Notes: generated by a model not told the origin, from the letters alone. DNA of 64,000 bases from Clostridia bacterium (GCA_017470095.1 JAFUFC010000101.1:1-64000), one strand, 5' to 3'; positions 53,706 to 63,241 are shown, counted from the first letter of the stretch. Numbers and translations are program-made.

Positions 53706-53885
53706 ATGCCGCAAACCGAAAATCTGCTGCCTTACACCACTGTCGAATCCATCCGCGCCCAGCTGGTGGCGGCATATGACCAAGGAGATGAACCAAGCGT
53801 TCAGGCCTTCAGCCGTCAAATGGACGCATGGCAATGCCAGCTTTGCGACGTCAGCGCACAGTCCATCGCCCCCAAAGCAAGCTAG
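53706..53885 (+). CDS. Spo0E-like aspartyl-phosphate phosphatase
   Basis: 59 residues from ATG 53706 behind AAAGGAGGG. The core VESIRAQLVAAYDQGDEPSV followed by FSRQMDAWQ matches the Spo0E helical hairpin: an IxxLRxxL-type first helix, a short turn, then SQxLDxxI in the second helix, here SRQMD. Spo0E proteins dephosphorylate Spo0A~P and restrain sporulation. The protein is short and the signature has substitutions (Gln to Arg, Leu to Met), so the call is moderate. Support comes from the Spo0A-box cluster upstream. A MITE-like repeat starts 3 bp after its stop. Confidence 0.6.
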   Translation: MPQTENLLPYTTVESIRAQLVAAYDQGDEPSVQAFSRQMDAWQCQLCDVSAQSIAPKAS

Positions 53886-53888
53886 AGT

Positions 53889-54039
53889 CTGTTTCTAAAA
53901 TGAGGAATGTGCATCTTCGAGCGGATTGGGCTGCAATTTAAGGCGCTTTGACGATGGTTTACTGGGGTAAATCGAGGAAAAGCAACGCCAAAGTGTAGCC
54001 TGAGACACCGAAAATGCATCTTTCCGAATGTAGAAACAG
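53889..54039. repeat. MITE-like repeat, copy B (best preserved)
   Basis: 151 bp bounded by perfect 9-bp terminal inverted repeats CTGTTTCTA/TAGAAACAG, with further imperfect inverted similarity just inside. It shares ordered blocks with copy A at 19375-19545 and its right half with the remnant at 61930-61980. No open frame. Confidence 0.8.
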
Positions 54040-54048
54040 GCTCTAATC

Positions 54049-54081
54049 AAAAAGCCCATCCGTTTTTCGGGATGGGCTTTA
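54049..54081 (-). terminator. Intrinsic terminator of pfkA
   Basis: AAAGCCCATCC/GGATGGGCTTT around an 8-nt loop, U-run on the minus strand. Confidence 0.85.
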
Positions 54082-54097
54082 GAATAACAGCAAATGA

Positions 54098-55147
54098 TCA
54101 GAGGGAATTGATCAGGTTGAACAGCTTCTTATTGAATGGACGCTTAGCGGCCAAAGCCTTTTCAATGGGCATATGGAAGGTTTTCCCGTTCCTTACGCCG
54201 ATGACCTGGTTGCTCACGCCGTTGCGCAGCAGTTCCACCGCCATGGCACCGGCTTCGAAGGCAAACATGCTGTCCCGGGCCGTGGGCTGGGCGCCGCGTT
54301 GGGTGTAGCCCACCACAGTATCCCGCACTTCAATCATGCCGCACTTGCGCTTGAGGATGCTGGCGAAGCGATTGGCCGTCATGGGTTCGCCCTCAAAAAC
54401 CTGCTTGCCGTAGGGCTTGAGGAACTTATACACATCAAAGGGCGCCATGGATTCCCAGCAGCCTTCGGCCACGATGACGGTGGCCCGGGTGTTGCCCATA
54501 GCGATTTGGCGGTTCAGCTGGGCGGCCACATCGTCCACCTTCCACTTCACTTCGGGCACCACCACAATTTCCGCGCCGGTGGCTTCCGCCGTGGAAAGGG
54601 CGATGTCTCCGCAATGCCGGCCCATCACTTCCACCACATGGGGGCGGTCATGGGAGCGGGAAGTGGCGCGGATGGCGCGCACAGCGTCCACGCACACGTT
54701 GACAGCGGTATCATAGCCCAGCGTGCGCACGGTATAGGCCAGGTCGTTATCAATGGTACCGGGGATGCCGATGCAGGGGATGCCCAGCTCGCACAGCCGC
54801 ATCGCGCCCTGGAAGCTGCCGTCGCCGCCGATGACCACCAGGCCCAGCACTTCCATTTCCTTCAGCTTCCGGGCCGCCTTTTCCCGCATGGCAGGATCCA
54901 AAAAATCGGTGCAGCGGGCAGTGCGCAGGTAGGTACCGGGGTTATCTGCAATATCCAGCACCGTATCCAGATCCAGCTTCACCAGATCGTCGGCTTCACG
55001 GGTGGATTTGCCCAGCAGGCCATTATAGCCCCGCTTCACGCCAATTAAAGGCATATGAAAATGTGCCGCGTTCCGGGCGACAGACATCACCGCCGCGTTC
55101 ATGCCGGGGCTGTCGCCGCCGCTGGTGAGCACTGCAATATTGGGCAT
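54098..55147 (-). CDS. pfkA: ATP-dependent 6-phosphofructokinase
   Basis: 349 residues, about 30 longer than Bacillus PfkA. TSGGDSPGMNAAV, the nucleotide block VVIGGDGSFQGA and the catalytic PGTIDNDLAYT (about residue 125) are intact; Gly in GGDGS favours ATP over pyrophosphate as donor. VVEVMGRHCGDIA and GYTQRGAQPTARD complete the substrate and effector sites. It commits fructose 6-phosphate to glycolysis. It is 20 bp downstream of a small gene in the same operon; pyruvate kinase is not adjacent. Confidence 0.94.
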   Translation of the reverse strand: MPNIAVLTSGGDSPGMNAAVMSVARNAAHFHMPLIGVKRGYNGLLGKSTREADDLVKLDLDTVLDIADNPGTYLRTARCTDFLDPAMREKAARKLKEMEVLGLVVIGGDGSFQGAMRLCELGIPCIGIPGTIDNDLAYTVRTLGYDTAVNVCVDAVRAIRATSRSHDRPHVVEVMGRHCGDIALSTAEATGAEIVVVPEVKWKVDDVAAQLNRQIAMGNTRATVIVAEGCWESMAPFDVYKFLKPYGKQVFEGEPMTANRFASILKRKCGMIEVRDTVVGYTQRGAQPTARDSMFAFEAGAMAVELLRNGVSNQVIGVRNGKTFHMPIEKALAAKRPFNKKLFNLINSL

Positions 55148-55167
55148 GGTATTCCTCTCCTTTTACG

Positions 55168-55386
55168 TCACAGCAGCAGGTTATGTTCGATCAGAAGCTG
55201 TTGCGCTTCCATCGCCTCTGCGCCGAGTACCATAATTTCATAATAGTTGTCTTCCGAAGAAACAGTGCGATACACCTGCTTGCCACGAGCCAGAATGCCT
55301 TCCCGCTCCAGGAGCGAAAGAATCTCTTGGGCACTCTTTTCGCTGTGCGCCATGTGAATCACTTTCCATTGCGCGCCCTGGGCCAT
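55168..55386 (-). CDS. Small conserved-looking protein upstream of pfkA (DUF2007-like)
   Basis: 72 residues from ATG 55386, with GAGG about 8 nt upstream. A ferredoxin-like beta-alpha-beta pattern is likely: WKVIHMAHSEKSAQEILSLL, EREGILARGKQVYRTVSSED, NYYEIMVLGAEAMEAQQLL. This resembles small putative signal-transducing proteins of the DUF2007 type found near pfkA or accA in Clostridia. No function is established. It is the first gene of the pfkA operon. Confidence 0.65.
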   Translation of the reverse strand: MAQGAQWKVIHMAHSEKSAQEILSLLEREGILARGKQVYRTVSSEDNYYEIMVLGAEAMEAQQLLIEHNLLL

Positions 55387-55421
55387 GCTTCCCACCTCGT
55401 CCCTTTGGAAGATACCACGCC

Positions 55422-55450
55422 ATTATAGCATGTTCCCACGGAATATGCCA
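55422..55450 (-). promoter_or_regulatory. Extended -10 promoter of the pfkA operon
   Basis: On the minus strand TGGCAT, 17-nt spacer ending TGC, then TATAAT. Confidence 0.6.
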
Positions 55451-55559
55451 TATCTTCCGCAAAAATTTTCTCTTTTTTGTGCCTTTTTTAGCAGGGAACT
55501 TTCCTTTGTTCAGCGAATTTCACAATACTTCAAATGAAACAGCAGGAGGAATCTCTCCC

Positions 55560-56831
55560 ATGCAGCAGGCGGCGGCAGAAAAACGAATCGCCCGGGCCCT
55601 GAGCCTGGCCGTGCAAAAGCCCACCATCGCCAAGGGCCCCAGCGCACCTTTCACGGAATTGCACACCGTATTGCGGGAATTATTTCCCTTGGTGTTCTCC
55701 AAAGGCGTTTGGGAAACCGTCGATGGCCGGGCCTTGTTGGGCTGCCTGCCGGGGCATGGAAACGGCCAGCCGCTGCTGTTTTTGTCCCACATGGATGTAT
55801 TCCCCATCCGCACGCCGGATCAATGGAGCGTAGGCCCCTTTTCCGGCGAAATCAAGGATGGCTACGTGTATGGCCGGGGCGCGGTGGATATGAAGGGCCA
55901 TCTCATCGCTCTGCTGACGGCGGCGGAAACGCTCCTTTCCCAGGGCTACCGGCCCAAGGGCAATATCTGGTTTGCTTTTTCCTGTGATGAGGAGATCCGG
56001 GGCGGCAGCATGCAAAGGATGTGCCGCATCCTGGAAAGCCGCCATGTGAAGCCTGCCTTTGTGCTGGATGAGGGCGGCTCGGTCACCATGCTGCCCACGC
56101 TGTGCGAAAAACCCACGGCCATGGTGGGCATTGCCGAGAAGGGCCGCATGCGCTTCACCCTCACCGCCGACGGGGACAAGAGCACCGAAGCCCTGCTCCA
56201 CGCCGGGGACCGGCTGCTGCGGATGTATTTTTCTCCCCGCATTTGCCCGGTCACCAGCCAAATGCTCACGGCCCTGTCGGGAGAAATGACCGGTTTCCAG
56301 CGCTTCTGCGCCAGCCATCCGGGATATTATCAAAACCAGTTCCTGCGGAAACTGGAGCACACCGTTTATGGCCGGGCCATCAGCCGCACCCAGGTGAAGG
56401 TTAGCGCCCTGTCCGGCGATGCCCTGCGGGGCCAGGAAGCTGCTATCACCTTCCAATGCTCCGTTTTGCCTGGAGAAGAAACGGCCCAGCTGCTCCAGCG
56501 CATTGAACGGGTCACGGGTGACCCCCGGCTGCTGGTAACGGTGGATGTGATGGACGAACCCAGCCTGGTTTCCCCCACCTCCGGCTCCGCCTGGGACGCC
56601 CTGAGCACCGCCATTCACGTGCATTTCCCTGGCACACCCATCGCGCCTTACCTGCTCACCGGCGCTTCTGACGCCCGCAGGATGGAGCCTTTGTGCCCCT
56701 ACATCTATCGCTTCTCCCCCTTCATCCTCCCGCCGGACGAACTGAGCCGGGAGCACGGCATCGACGAGCGGATCAGCATCGAGAATCTGCTGCGGGGCAC
56801 CGCGTTTTTCAAGCAAATGCTGATGGCGTAA
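55560..56831 (+). CDS. M20 family metallopeptidase
   Basis: 423 residues from ATG 55560, with AGGAGG about 11 nt upstream. Metal-binding and catalytic motifs of the M20/ArgE/DapE group are in order: LLFLSHMDVFPI (first His-x-Asp), GRGAVDMKGHLIALL (bridging Asp), SCDEEIRGGSM (catalytic Glu-Glu), FVLDEGGS, and a late TGASDARRMEPL (His replaced by Asp-Ala-Arg context typical of the group's last ligand region). It would hydrolyse a dipeptide or N-acyl amino acid with two zinc ions in the cytosol. Substrate unknown. Confidence 0.85.
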   Translation: MQQAAAEKRIARALSLAVQKPTIAKGPSAPFTELHTVLRELFPLVFSKGVWETVDGRALLGCLPGHGNGQPLLFLSHMDVFPIRTPDQWSVGPFSGEIKDGYVYGRGAVDMKGHLIALLTAAETLLSQGYRPKGNIWFAFSCDEEIRGGSMQRMCRILESRHVKPAFVLDEGGSVTMLPTLCEKPTAMVGIAEKGRMRFTLTADGDKSTEALLHAGDRLLRMYFSPRICPVTSQMLTALSGEMTGFQRFCASHPGYYQNQFLRKLEHTVYGRAISRTQVKVSALSGDALRGQEAAITFQCSVLPGEETAQLLQRIERVTGDPRLLVTVDVMDEPSLVSPTSGSAWDALSTAIHVHFPGTPIAPYLLTGASDARRMEPLCPYIYRFSPFILPPDELSREHGIDERISIENLLRGTAFFKQMLMA

Positions 56832-57024
56832 CCATTTTGATATTTCTTGGTGAAACCGCTCCGTGAAGAGCCAAACCGTTTTCCCCCACCTTTGCCAAGA
56901 AAACCGCAAGGGGTAGCATTCTTTTTTTGCCCAACTTGTTTTCTAAAGCGTTTCATTATCGTTTTTCACCGGCTTCCAATTCTTCTCAAAAGGCCGATTT
57001 CCCTGGATTTTCTTGAAAAAATCA

Positions 57025-57053
57025 TTGACATTCCCTGCCGTCTATGCTAATAT
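57025..57053 (+). promoter_or_regulatory. Promoter of rplU-prp-rpmA
   Basis: TTGACA (57025-57030), 17-nt spacer, TAATAT (57048-57053). Confidence 0.75.
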
Positions 57054-57059
57054 TTATCG

Positions 57060-57160
57060 GTAAGCCGCTCGGGAGGGGCTTCTAAATGTGCGCCTGCGCA
57101 CTGCCCCATGGCTGAAATATGCCTCCATCCCTCCAGGGAAGCCCGGCGAGTAAAAAATAG
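57060..57160 (+). ncRNA. L21 leader-like structured 5' UTR
   Basis: About 100 nt between the promoter and rplU. GGGAGGGGCTTC near 57070-57082 can pair with GGGAAGCCC near 57136-57146, with inner stems such as GTGCGC/TGCGCAC. Position and form fit the ribosomal protein L21 leader of Bacillota, which allows autoregulation. Not checked against the Rfam model. Confidence 0.55.
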
Positions 57161-57172
57161 GAGGTGCTGCAT

Positions 57173-57478
57173 ATGTACGCAATTATTGCGACTGGCGGCA
57201 AACAGTACCGCGTGTCCGAGGGCGACACCATCTACATCGAAAAACTGGAAAATGAAGCAGGCGACATCGTCACCTTCCCCGTGATGATGCTCTCCGGCGA
57301 GACCATCGAAGTGGGTTCTCCCTACATCGAAGGCGCCACCGTGACGGGCAAAGTCATCCGTCAGGGCAAGGGCGAAAAGATCGTCGTTTTCAAGTACAAG
57401 AGCAAGAAGAATTACCGCCGGAAGGCCGGCCATCGCCAGCCCTTCACCCAGGTGGAAATCACCGGCATTAACGCCTAA
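57173..57478 (+). CDS. rplU: 50S ribosomal protein L21
   Basis: 101 residues from ATG 57173, with AGGAGG 8 nt upstream. [20 protein letters not shown] and the C-terminal [20 protein letters not shown] are diagnostic. It is the first gene of the usual rplU-prp-rpmA trio. Confidence 0.97.
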   Translation: MYAIIATGGKQYRVSEGDTIYIEKLENEAGDIVTFPVMMLSGETIEVGSPYIEGATVTGKVIRQGKGEKIVVFKYKSKKNYRRKAGHRQPFTQVEITGINA

Positions 57479-57481
57479 GGC

Positions 57482-57796
57482 ATGATCCGCGTAACGTTCC
57501 AGCGGGAAAATGGCAGCATTACCGGTTTTGATTGCCGGGGCCATGCCGCTTTCGCCGCCTATGGAAAAGACATCGTGTGCGCCGCCGTTTCTGTGCTCAC
57601 CACCACCTGCGTCAACGCCATCGAATCGGTGGCCCATGAAGAAGCAGAGGTTCAGGTCAGCGAAGGGAGCATGACGGTCAGGCTGAAAAACGCCGGGCAC
57701 GATGCCCAGGTGATCATGGAAACCATGCGCCAGGGCCTGAAGGACATCGCGGAAGAATACCCCAGAAATCTTCAGCTCATCGAAAATTCAATGTAA
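57482..57796 (+). CDS. prp: Ribosomal-processing cysteine protease Prp
   Basis: 104 residues, 3 bp after rplU. The catalytic pair is His21 in [13 protein letters not shown] and Cys33 in [11 protein letters not shown]. Prp removes the N-terminal extension of L27 in Bacillota, and the adjacent rpmA product has the needed extension. Confidence 0.95.
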   Translation: MIRVTFQRENGSITGFDCRGHAAFAAYGKDIVCAAVSVLTTTCVNAIESVAHEEAEVQVSEGSMTVRLKNAGHDAQVIMETMRQGLKDIAEEYPRNLQLIENSM

Positions 57797-57810
57797 TGGA
57801 GGAAGCAATC

Positions 57811-58110
57811 ATGTTGAAGCTCAATCTTCAGCTTTTCGCCCATAAAAAAGGTATGGGTTCTACCCGGAACGGCCGCGACAGCGAAAGCAAGCGCCTGGGC
57901 CCGAAGCGGGCTGATGGTCAGTTCGTGAAGGCTGGCAACATCCTGGTCCGTCAGCGGGGCACCAAGGTGCATCCCGGCCTGAACGTGGGCATCGGCAAGG
58001 ACGATACCCTGTTCGCCAAGGCGGATGGCATCATGCGCTTCGAGCGCAAGGGCAAGTTTGACAAGCAGGTGAGCGTGCATCCCGTCGCCGCCGAAACTGC
58101 CGCCCAGTAA
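57811..58110 (+). CDS. rpmA: 50S ribosomal protein L27 with cleavable N-terminal extension
   Basis: 99 residues from ATG 57811 with GGAGG upstream; an ATG at 57796 overlaps the ribosome binding site. [20 protein letters not shown] shows the Prp cleavage motif LQLF-AHKKG, so cutting after Phe9 gives the mature start AHKKG that reaches the peptidyl-transferase centre. The core [20 protein letters not shown] is intact. Obg, which often follows, is absent; a strong terminator follows instead. Confidence 0.97.
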   Translation: MLKLNLQLFAHKKGMGSTRNGRDSESKRLGPKRADGQFVKAGNILVRQRGTKVHPGLNVGIGKDDTLFAKADGIMRFERKGKFDKQVSVHPVAAETAAQ

Positions 58111-58120
58111 CGCGCAACGA

Positions 58121-58165
58121 AAAGGGCCGCTTCGCTGTTCTCGCATCAGCAAAGCGGCCCTTTTT
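58121..58165 (+). terminator. Terminator of rplU-prp-rpmA
   Basis: GGGCCGCTT-GCTG/CAGC-AAGCGGCCC stem followed by TTTTT. Confidence 0.9.
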
Positions 58166-58210
58166 CTGTATCATAGGGTTCATCGTACGGATTCACAAGC
58201 AAATGATCAA

Positions 58211-58281
58211 GCCAACGTTCAGCTCCCTCGATTCCGCCTCGCTCTCGCTCCGCTTCACCCGGAATGACAGCGTGCGTTGGC
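58211..58281. repeat. Imperfect palindromic element between rpmA and the GNAT gene
   Basis: GCCAACG/CGTTGGC outer arms and ATTCCG/CGGAAT inner arms span 71 bp. No coding potential. The whole gap 58166-58435 holds nothing else recognisable besides the ribosome binding site for the next gene. Confidence 0.45.
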
Positions 58282-58435
58282 CTGTTTTATGATGAGTTCA
58301 GTATTCAATCACCCAAGAAGTTCCCTATTATGAAGGAGCGGCTTTCTCGGAAGGAGGTCTGGAAGAAACCTTTCTTTGGCCTCCAAAGAGAGGTTTCCCC
58401 CAGAAATAACCATATCCTTTTTTAGGAGGTTCCTA

Positions 58436-59470
58436 ATGCATACGATCGAAACAGAGCGGCTGCTCCTGCGGCCTTTTGAGGAAAAAGATTATGGCACCAT
58501 CCTGTCCATCTCTTCCGACCCAGAATCGGTGAAATACCTGTATTTCTGGGGCCTGAACGGCATGACCCCGGAGCAGGACGCCCATCGATTTTTGAACCAC
58601 ACCTTGAAAGAATGGCAAAAAACCCCCGTCACCATGCGGGAATACTGCGTGGTGCTGAAAGCGACCGGGGAGCCCATTGGCGACGCCAGCGTGGAGGTGC
58701 ATGACGCTACCACGGCCGAAATCGGCTGGATCCTGCTGCCGGCATACCGGGGCCAGGGCTACGCCACCGAAGCGGGCCGGGCCATGATGGATTTTGGCTT
58801 CACGCAATACCACGCCCAGCGGGTGATCGCCCACTGCGACGCCCGGAACGCTCCCTCCTACCATGTGATGGAGCGGCTGGGCATGACGCTGGATGGGATC
58901 CAAAAAGAGGCGCGCCCGGCCAAGACAGAAGGGGGCGTGAAGGGCGACGAAGCCACCTATGGCATCAGCCGGGAGGATTGGGCCTGGCGGTTTTACCACG
59001 GTTTGAACGGCCATTTTGACGGCTTCATGGCCCTGCCCGACCTGACCGACGGGGATATCCGTCTGGTGTGCCAACGCAAAAGGCCCGCGGAACCAGAACG
59101 GAACCGGGTGCCCGGCTACGAATTCCTCATCGCCCGGGGCAGTGAACGGCTGGGCGAAATCCGTCTGCGCATCGGCAACCCCGACTTTCTGTTTTACTGT
59201 GGACACATTGGATACAGCGTGGACGAAGCGTATCGGGGGCAGGGCATCGCCGGACGGGCCTGCCGGCTGCTGCGGCCTGTGATGCGCTATCACGGCATGA
59301 CCGCCGCCCTGATCACCAACGATATCGACAACCTCGCCTCCCGCCGGGTGTGTGAAAAGCTGGGCTGTACCTTCCTGTGCCGCGCCCGCATCCCGGATGA
59401 CCACGAAATGCGCCTGGAGGATGGCGAAGACGCCGTGAACGTATTCGCTTTCCCGGCGGAAGAGGGTTGA
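58436..59470 (+). CDS. Tandem-domain GNAT N-acetyltransferase
   Basis: 344 residues from ATG 58436 behind TTTAGGAGG. It has two acetyltransferase domains in one chain. The first (residues 1-170) is RimJ/RimL-like: TERLLLRPFEEKDY and the acetyl-CoA loop LPAYRGQGYATEAGRAM. The second (about 195-340) has YSVDEAYRGQGIAGRACRLL and ITNDIDNLASRRVCEKLG. Both have a complete QGxA/T acetyl-CoA signature, so both could be active. Target unknown; RimJ/L-type domains acetylate N-terminal residues or small amines. Confidence 0.82.
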   Translation: MHTIETERLLLRPFEEKDYGTILSISSDPESVKYLYFWGLNGMTPEQDAHRFLNHTLKEWQKTPVTMREYCVVLKATGEPIGDASVEVHDATTAEIGWILLPAYRGQGYATEAGRAMMDFGFTQYHAQRVIAHCDARNAPSYHVMERLGMTLDGIQKEARPAKTEGGVKGDEATYGISREDWAWRFYHGLNGHFDGFMALPDLTDGDIRLVCQRKRPAEPERNRVPGYEFLIARGSERLGEIRLRIGNPDFLFYCGHIGYSVDEAYRGQGIAGRACRLLRPVMRYHGMTAALITNDIDNLASRRVCEKLGCTFLCRARIPDDHEMRLEDGEDAVNVFAFPAEEG

Positions 59471-59485
59471 ACGGCGGCAACGTCA

Positions 59486-59519
59486 AAACGACTCTGCTCA
59501 TGATGGGCAGGGTCGTTTA
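59486..59519 (+). terminator. Terminator of the GNAT gene
   Basis: ACGACTCTGC/GCAGGGTCGT with TTTAT to the right. Confidence 0.65.
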
Positions 59520-59550
59520 TGTATGCCACCGCAACCGGCAAAAAGTTTCA

Positions 59551-59576
59551 GCGGGCGGATGATATCCGCCCCCTAC
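59551..59576. repeat. Palindromic unit related to 38601-38627
   Basis: GGGCGGAT-GAT-ATCCGCCC followed by CCTAC. The same core GGGCGGAT...ATCCGCCC and flanking CCTAC occur in the terminator at 38601. Confidence 0.55.
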
Positions 59577-59663
59577 ATTGTCTGAAGATGCTGGGTGTTC
59601 TATTTTCATGCAGTGCTACGCATAATCCACTAACGCGCCCACGACTGTCTTGGCATTTCTTTA

Positions 59664-61511
59664 TCAATACCGTTTCAGCAGCCACCGAAAGCCCCCCGCC
59701 GGAACGGGCACTGCCCCCGCGTCCAGGGTTTCTCCGGTGATCAAATCGGTGTACTCTTCCAGATCCCTCAGCCAAGCCACCTGGTCTTCCCTATCGAAAT
59801 TGAACAGGGCCAGCAGCTTTTCGCCTTCAAAATACCGGCCCAGGCCCAGCACCCGTTCGTTCTCCGTGGGCAGCAGCCAGGCATCAGCCATCGCATCAAA
59901 AACAGGATGGGCCAGCCGTTTTTCCTCCATCTGCCGGAGAGAGACAAACATCTTCCCTTCGACAGTCTTTTCGTCCGTCCGGCGGTCTGCCTTGTCCCAA
60001 TCAAAATTGCCCCGGTGCAGATACCGGCTGTCCGCCGCCTTCAACGGGTTGTCGTGATAGCTGTGGTCGTTTTCCTGGGCGATTTCATCGCCGCTGTACA
60101 GCACCGGGATGCCGCTGAGAGTGAGAATGAAGGCGTGCAGCATTTCATCCAGCCGGAGCGCCTTTTCGAGAGCCGCCGGGTCGCCGCTCTCCCGGGCTGT
60201 TTCAATGCCGCACAAGGACGCCGAGGTGCCGCAGAGTCTGGCGTCCCCCAGCCGCGGATCATCGTTGTACAGCTCTCCCCGAGACGGGCTGCCGGGCCAT
60301 TTGCCGGTGAAATAATCGTTCAGGTACTGCTTATGATACACCTCCTGCCACCCAAACTGGGAAAGAAACCCATAATCCAGGCCCCAGCCAATATCGTCAT
60401 GGCAGCGGATATAATTGAGGAAGGTGTACGCCCGAGGCAGGGCAAACACCTGCTGAAGCTGATGGGCCAAAAGGCGCACATCTCGAGTGGCCACGGTGTG
60501 CCACAGGGTGGCCATGGTGGTCACATTATAGAGCAGATGGCACTCCGGCTTTTCTACCGTACCGAAATACGGGGCCACCTTGCTGGGCTCCATCACCACT
60601 TCGCCCAGCAGCAGCGTGCCGGGGCACACAATTTCGCACACCATGCGCATCATGCGCACCAGGGTGTGCACCTGCTGAAGATTGCGGCAGGTGGTGCCCA
60701 GGGCCTTCCAGATGTAAGGCACCGCGTCCAGCCGAATGATATCGATCCCCTGGTTGCACAGGAAGAGCATGTTTTCCGTCATATCGTTAAATACCACGGG
60801 ATTGGCGTAATTTAAATCCCACTGGTAGGGGTAGAACGTGGTCATGACCACCTTGCCCGCTTCAGGGCACCAGGTGAAATTGCCCGGCGCCGTGGTAGGA
60901 AACACCTGGGGCACGGTCTGCTCGTAGGCGTTGGGAATATCCCAGGTGTCGTAGAAGAAATACCGGTTCTGGCATTCCCTATCTCCCGCTTTAGCCCGCT
61001 GGGCCCAAGTATGGTCCTCGCTGGTATGGTTCATCACAAAATCCAGGCACACAGCCATTCCTCGCGCGTGACAAGCATGGGCCAGAGCGGCCAGATCCTC
61101 CATCGTCCCCAGTTCCGGCTCCACCTTCCGGAAATTGCTGACGGCGTAGCCCCCATCGCTGCGGCCTGCGGGGCTTTCCAGCAGGGGCATCAAATGCAAA
61201 TAATCCACCCCGCATTCGGCAATGTAATCCAGCTTCTCCTGCACGCCTTTCAGCGTGCCCGCGAAGGCGTTCACATACATCAGCATGCCCACCAGATCGT
61301 GGCCCTTGTACCAATCAGGCCGCGCTTCCCGCTGCCGGTCAATTACCTTCATTTCCTCTGGCCGCTCCTGCCAGGCACGATACATCATTTCCACAAAATA
61401 TTCATAGGCCCGCATATCATTGTGATACAGTTCGCAATACAGCCATTTCAGCTCATCTTCATGACGGCGGAAACGGGAAGCAAATTCAAGGGCCCAATCG
61501 GCGCGTTCCAT
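59664..61511 (-). CDS. GH13 amylosucrase-type enzyme
   Basis: 615 residues from ATG 61511, with AAGGAG 8 nt before it; the ATG at 61517 is too close. The N-terminal helical region contains ERPEEMKVIDRQREARPDWY, then the barrel: GVDYLHLMPLLESPAGRSDG, GMAVCLDFVMNHTSEDH, the nucleophile Asp in GIDIIRLDAVPYIWKALGTT, acid/base Glu in LLLGEVVMEPSKVAPYFG, and NYIRCHDDIGWGLDYGF. This order matches amylosucrase (GH13_4), which transfers glucose from sucrose to alpha-glucan or hydrolyses sucrose. No signal peptide. It probably acts on sugar brought in by the adjacent MsmK/MalG transporter. A TATAAT is at 61560-61565 on the minus strand. Confidence 0.87.
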   Translation of the reverse strand: MERADWALEFASRFRRHEDELKWLYCELYHNDMRAYEYFVEMMYRAWQERPEEMKVIDRQREARPDWYKGHDLVGMLMYVNAFAGTLKGVQEKLDYIAECGVDYLHLMPLLESPAGRSDGGYAVSNFRKVEPELGTMEDLAALAHACHARGMAVCLDFVMNHTSEDHTWAQRAKAGDRECQNRYFFYDTWDIPNAYEQTVPQVFPTTAPGNFTWCPEAGKVVMTTFYPYQWDLNYANPVVFNDMTENMLFLCNQGIDIIRLDAVPYIWKALGTTCRNLQQVHTLVRMMRMVCEIVCPGTLLLGEVVMEPSKVAPYFGTVEKPECHLLYNVTTMATLWHTVATRDVRLLAHQLQQVFALPRAYTFLNYIRCHDDIGWGLDYGFLSQFGWQEVYHKQYLNDYFTGKWPGSPSRGELYNDDPRLGDARLCGTSASLCGIETARESGDPAALEKALRLDEMLHAFILTLSGIPVLYSGDEIAQENDHSYHDNPLKAADSRYLHRGNFDWDKADRRTDEKTVEGKMFVSLRQMEEKRLAHPVFDAMADAWLLPTENERVLGLGRYFEGEKLLALFNFDREDQVAWLRDLEEYTDLITGETLDAGAVPVPAGGFRWLLKRY

Positions 61512-61695
61512 ATACATGTCTCCTTTTTTCTTTGGCAGTGTGCTCTCAACCAAAATTCTATTATACAAAGTACGCCGGGAAACAAAAAAATCCTTTTCAC
61601 AGCCTCAAAAAAGAATTTCCCTGACGTTTTTTCGGCAGGATCCCCCGTCCATTTTCTCCCGCCCCGCGCGGCCCCCGTAAAACTGAGATGGGCGG

Positions 61696-61929
61696 TCACA
61701 GCGTGCCTGCCAAAGCGGCGCTGACGGCAAAGAGCACATAAGCACGCATAATGACGGCCCGGGTGTTGATGCCCAAGTATTCCGCCGCCTGCTGGTTGGC
61801 GCCGATCAGGTACAGCATTTCGCCGTACTTGGTGCGGCGCAGTCCCCAGGCGCACAGGACGATCAGCAAAATGGTAAAGCACGATCCGCGCGGGAATTCC
61901 CAAATTTCTCCCTTACCCAGGAACAGCGC
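61696..61929 (-). pseudogene. Remnant of a simple-sugar ABC transporter permease (RbsC-like)
   Basis: A fragment of about 75 codons, ILLIVLCAWGLRRTKYGEML, YLIGANQQAAEYLGINTRAV, IMRAYVLFAVSAALAGTL, then TGA. The R-TxYG---YxIGxNxxAAxxxGI pattern is the conserved cytoplasmic loop of BPD_transp_2 permeases for ribose, galactose or nucleosides. A full protein would have about 200 residues before and 80 after. A piece of the MITE-like repeat lies directly upstream (61930-61980), suggesting that insertion or deletion destroyed the gene. Confidence 0.7.
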
Positions 61930-61980
61930 AGAAATGCTGGTCCAGGTACCGAAAATGCATCTTTTCCAATTTAAAAACAG
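61930..61980. repeat. MITE-like repeat, remnant C
   Basis: GAAATGCTGG then ACCGAAAATGCATCTTTTCC and AAAAACAG match the right third of copies A and B with several changes (FASTA alignment not run). It abuts the permease remnant. Confidence 0.6.
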
Positions 61981-62046
61981 TCGCCGGAAACACACGCTAT
62001 CATCGGCAAACGAAACACCTGTGATATCCGTCAATGGGGCTGTTAC

Positions 62047-62100
62047 GTAAAAACGCCCTCCGTTCCCCGTCTTGCGTCGGGAAACAGAGGGCGTTTGTTT
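62047..62100 (-). terminator. Terminator of the sugar ABC operon
   Basis: AAACGCCCTC/GAGGGCGTTT with inner TTCCC/GGGAA, U-run on the minus strand, 14 bp past the msmK-like stop. Confidence 0.85.
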
Positions 62101-62113
62101 CATTGCTTTAAAT

Positions 62114-63241
<1,128 letters not shown>

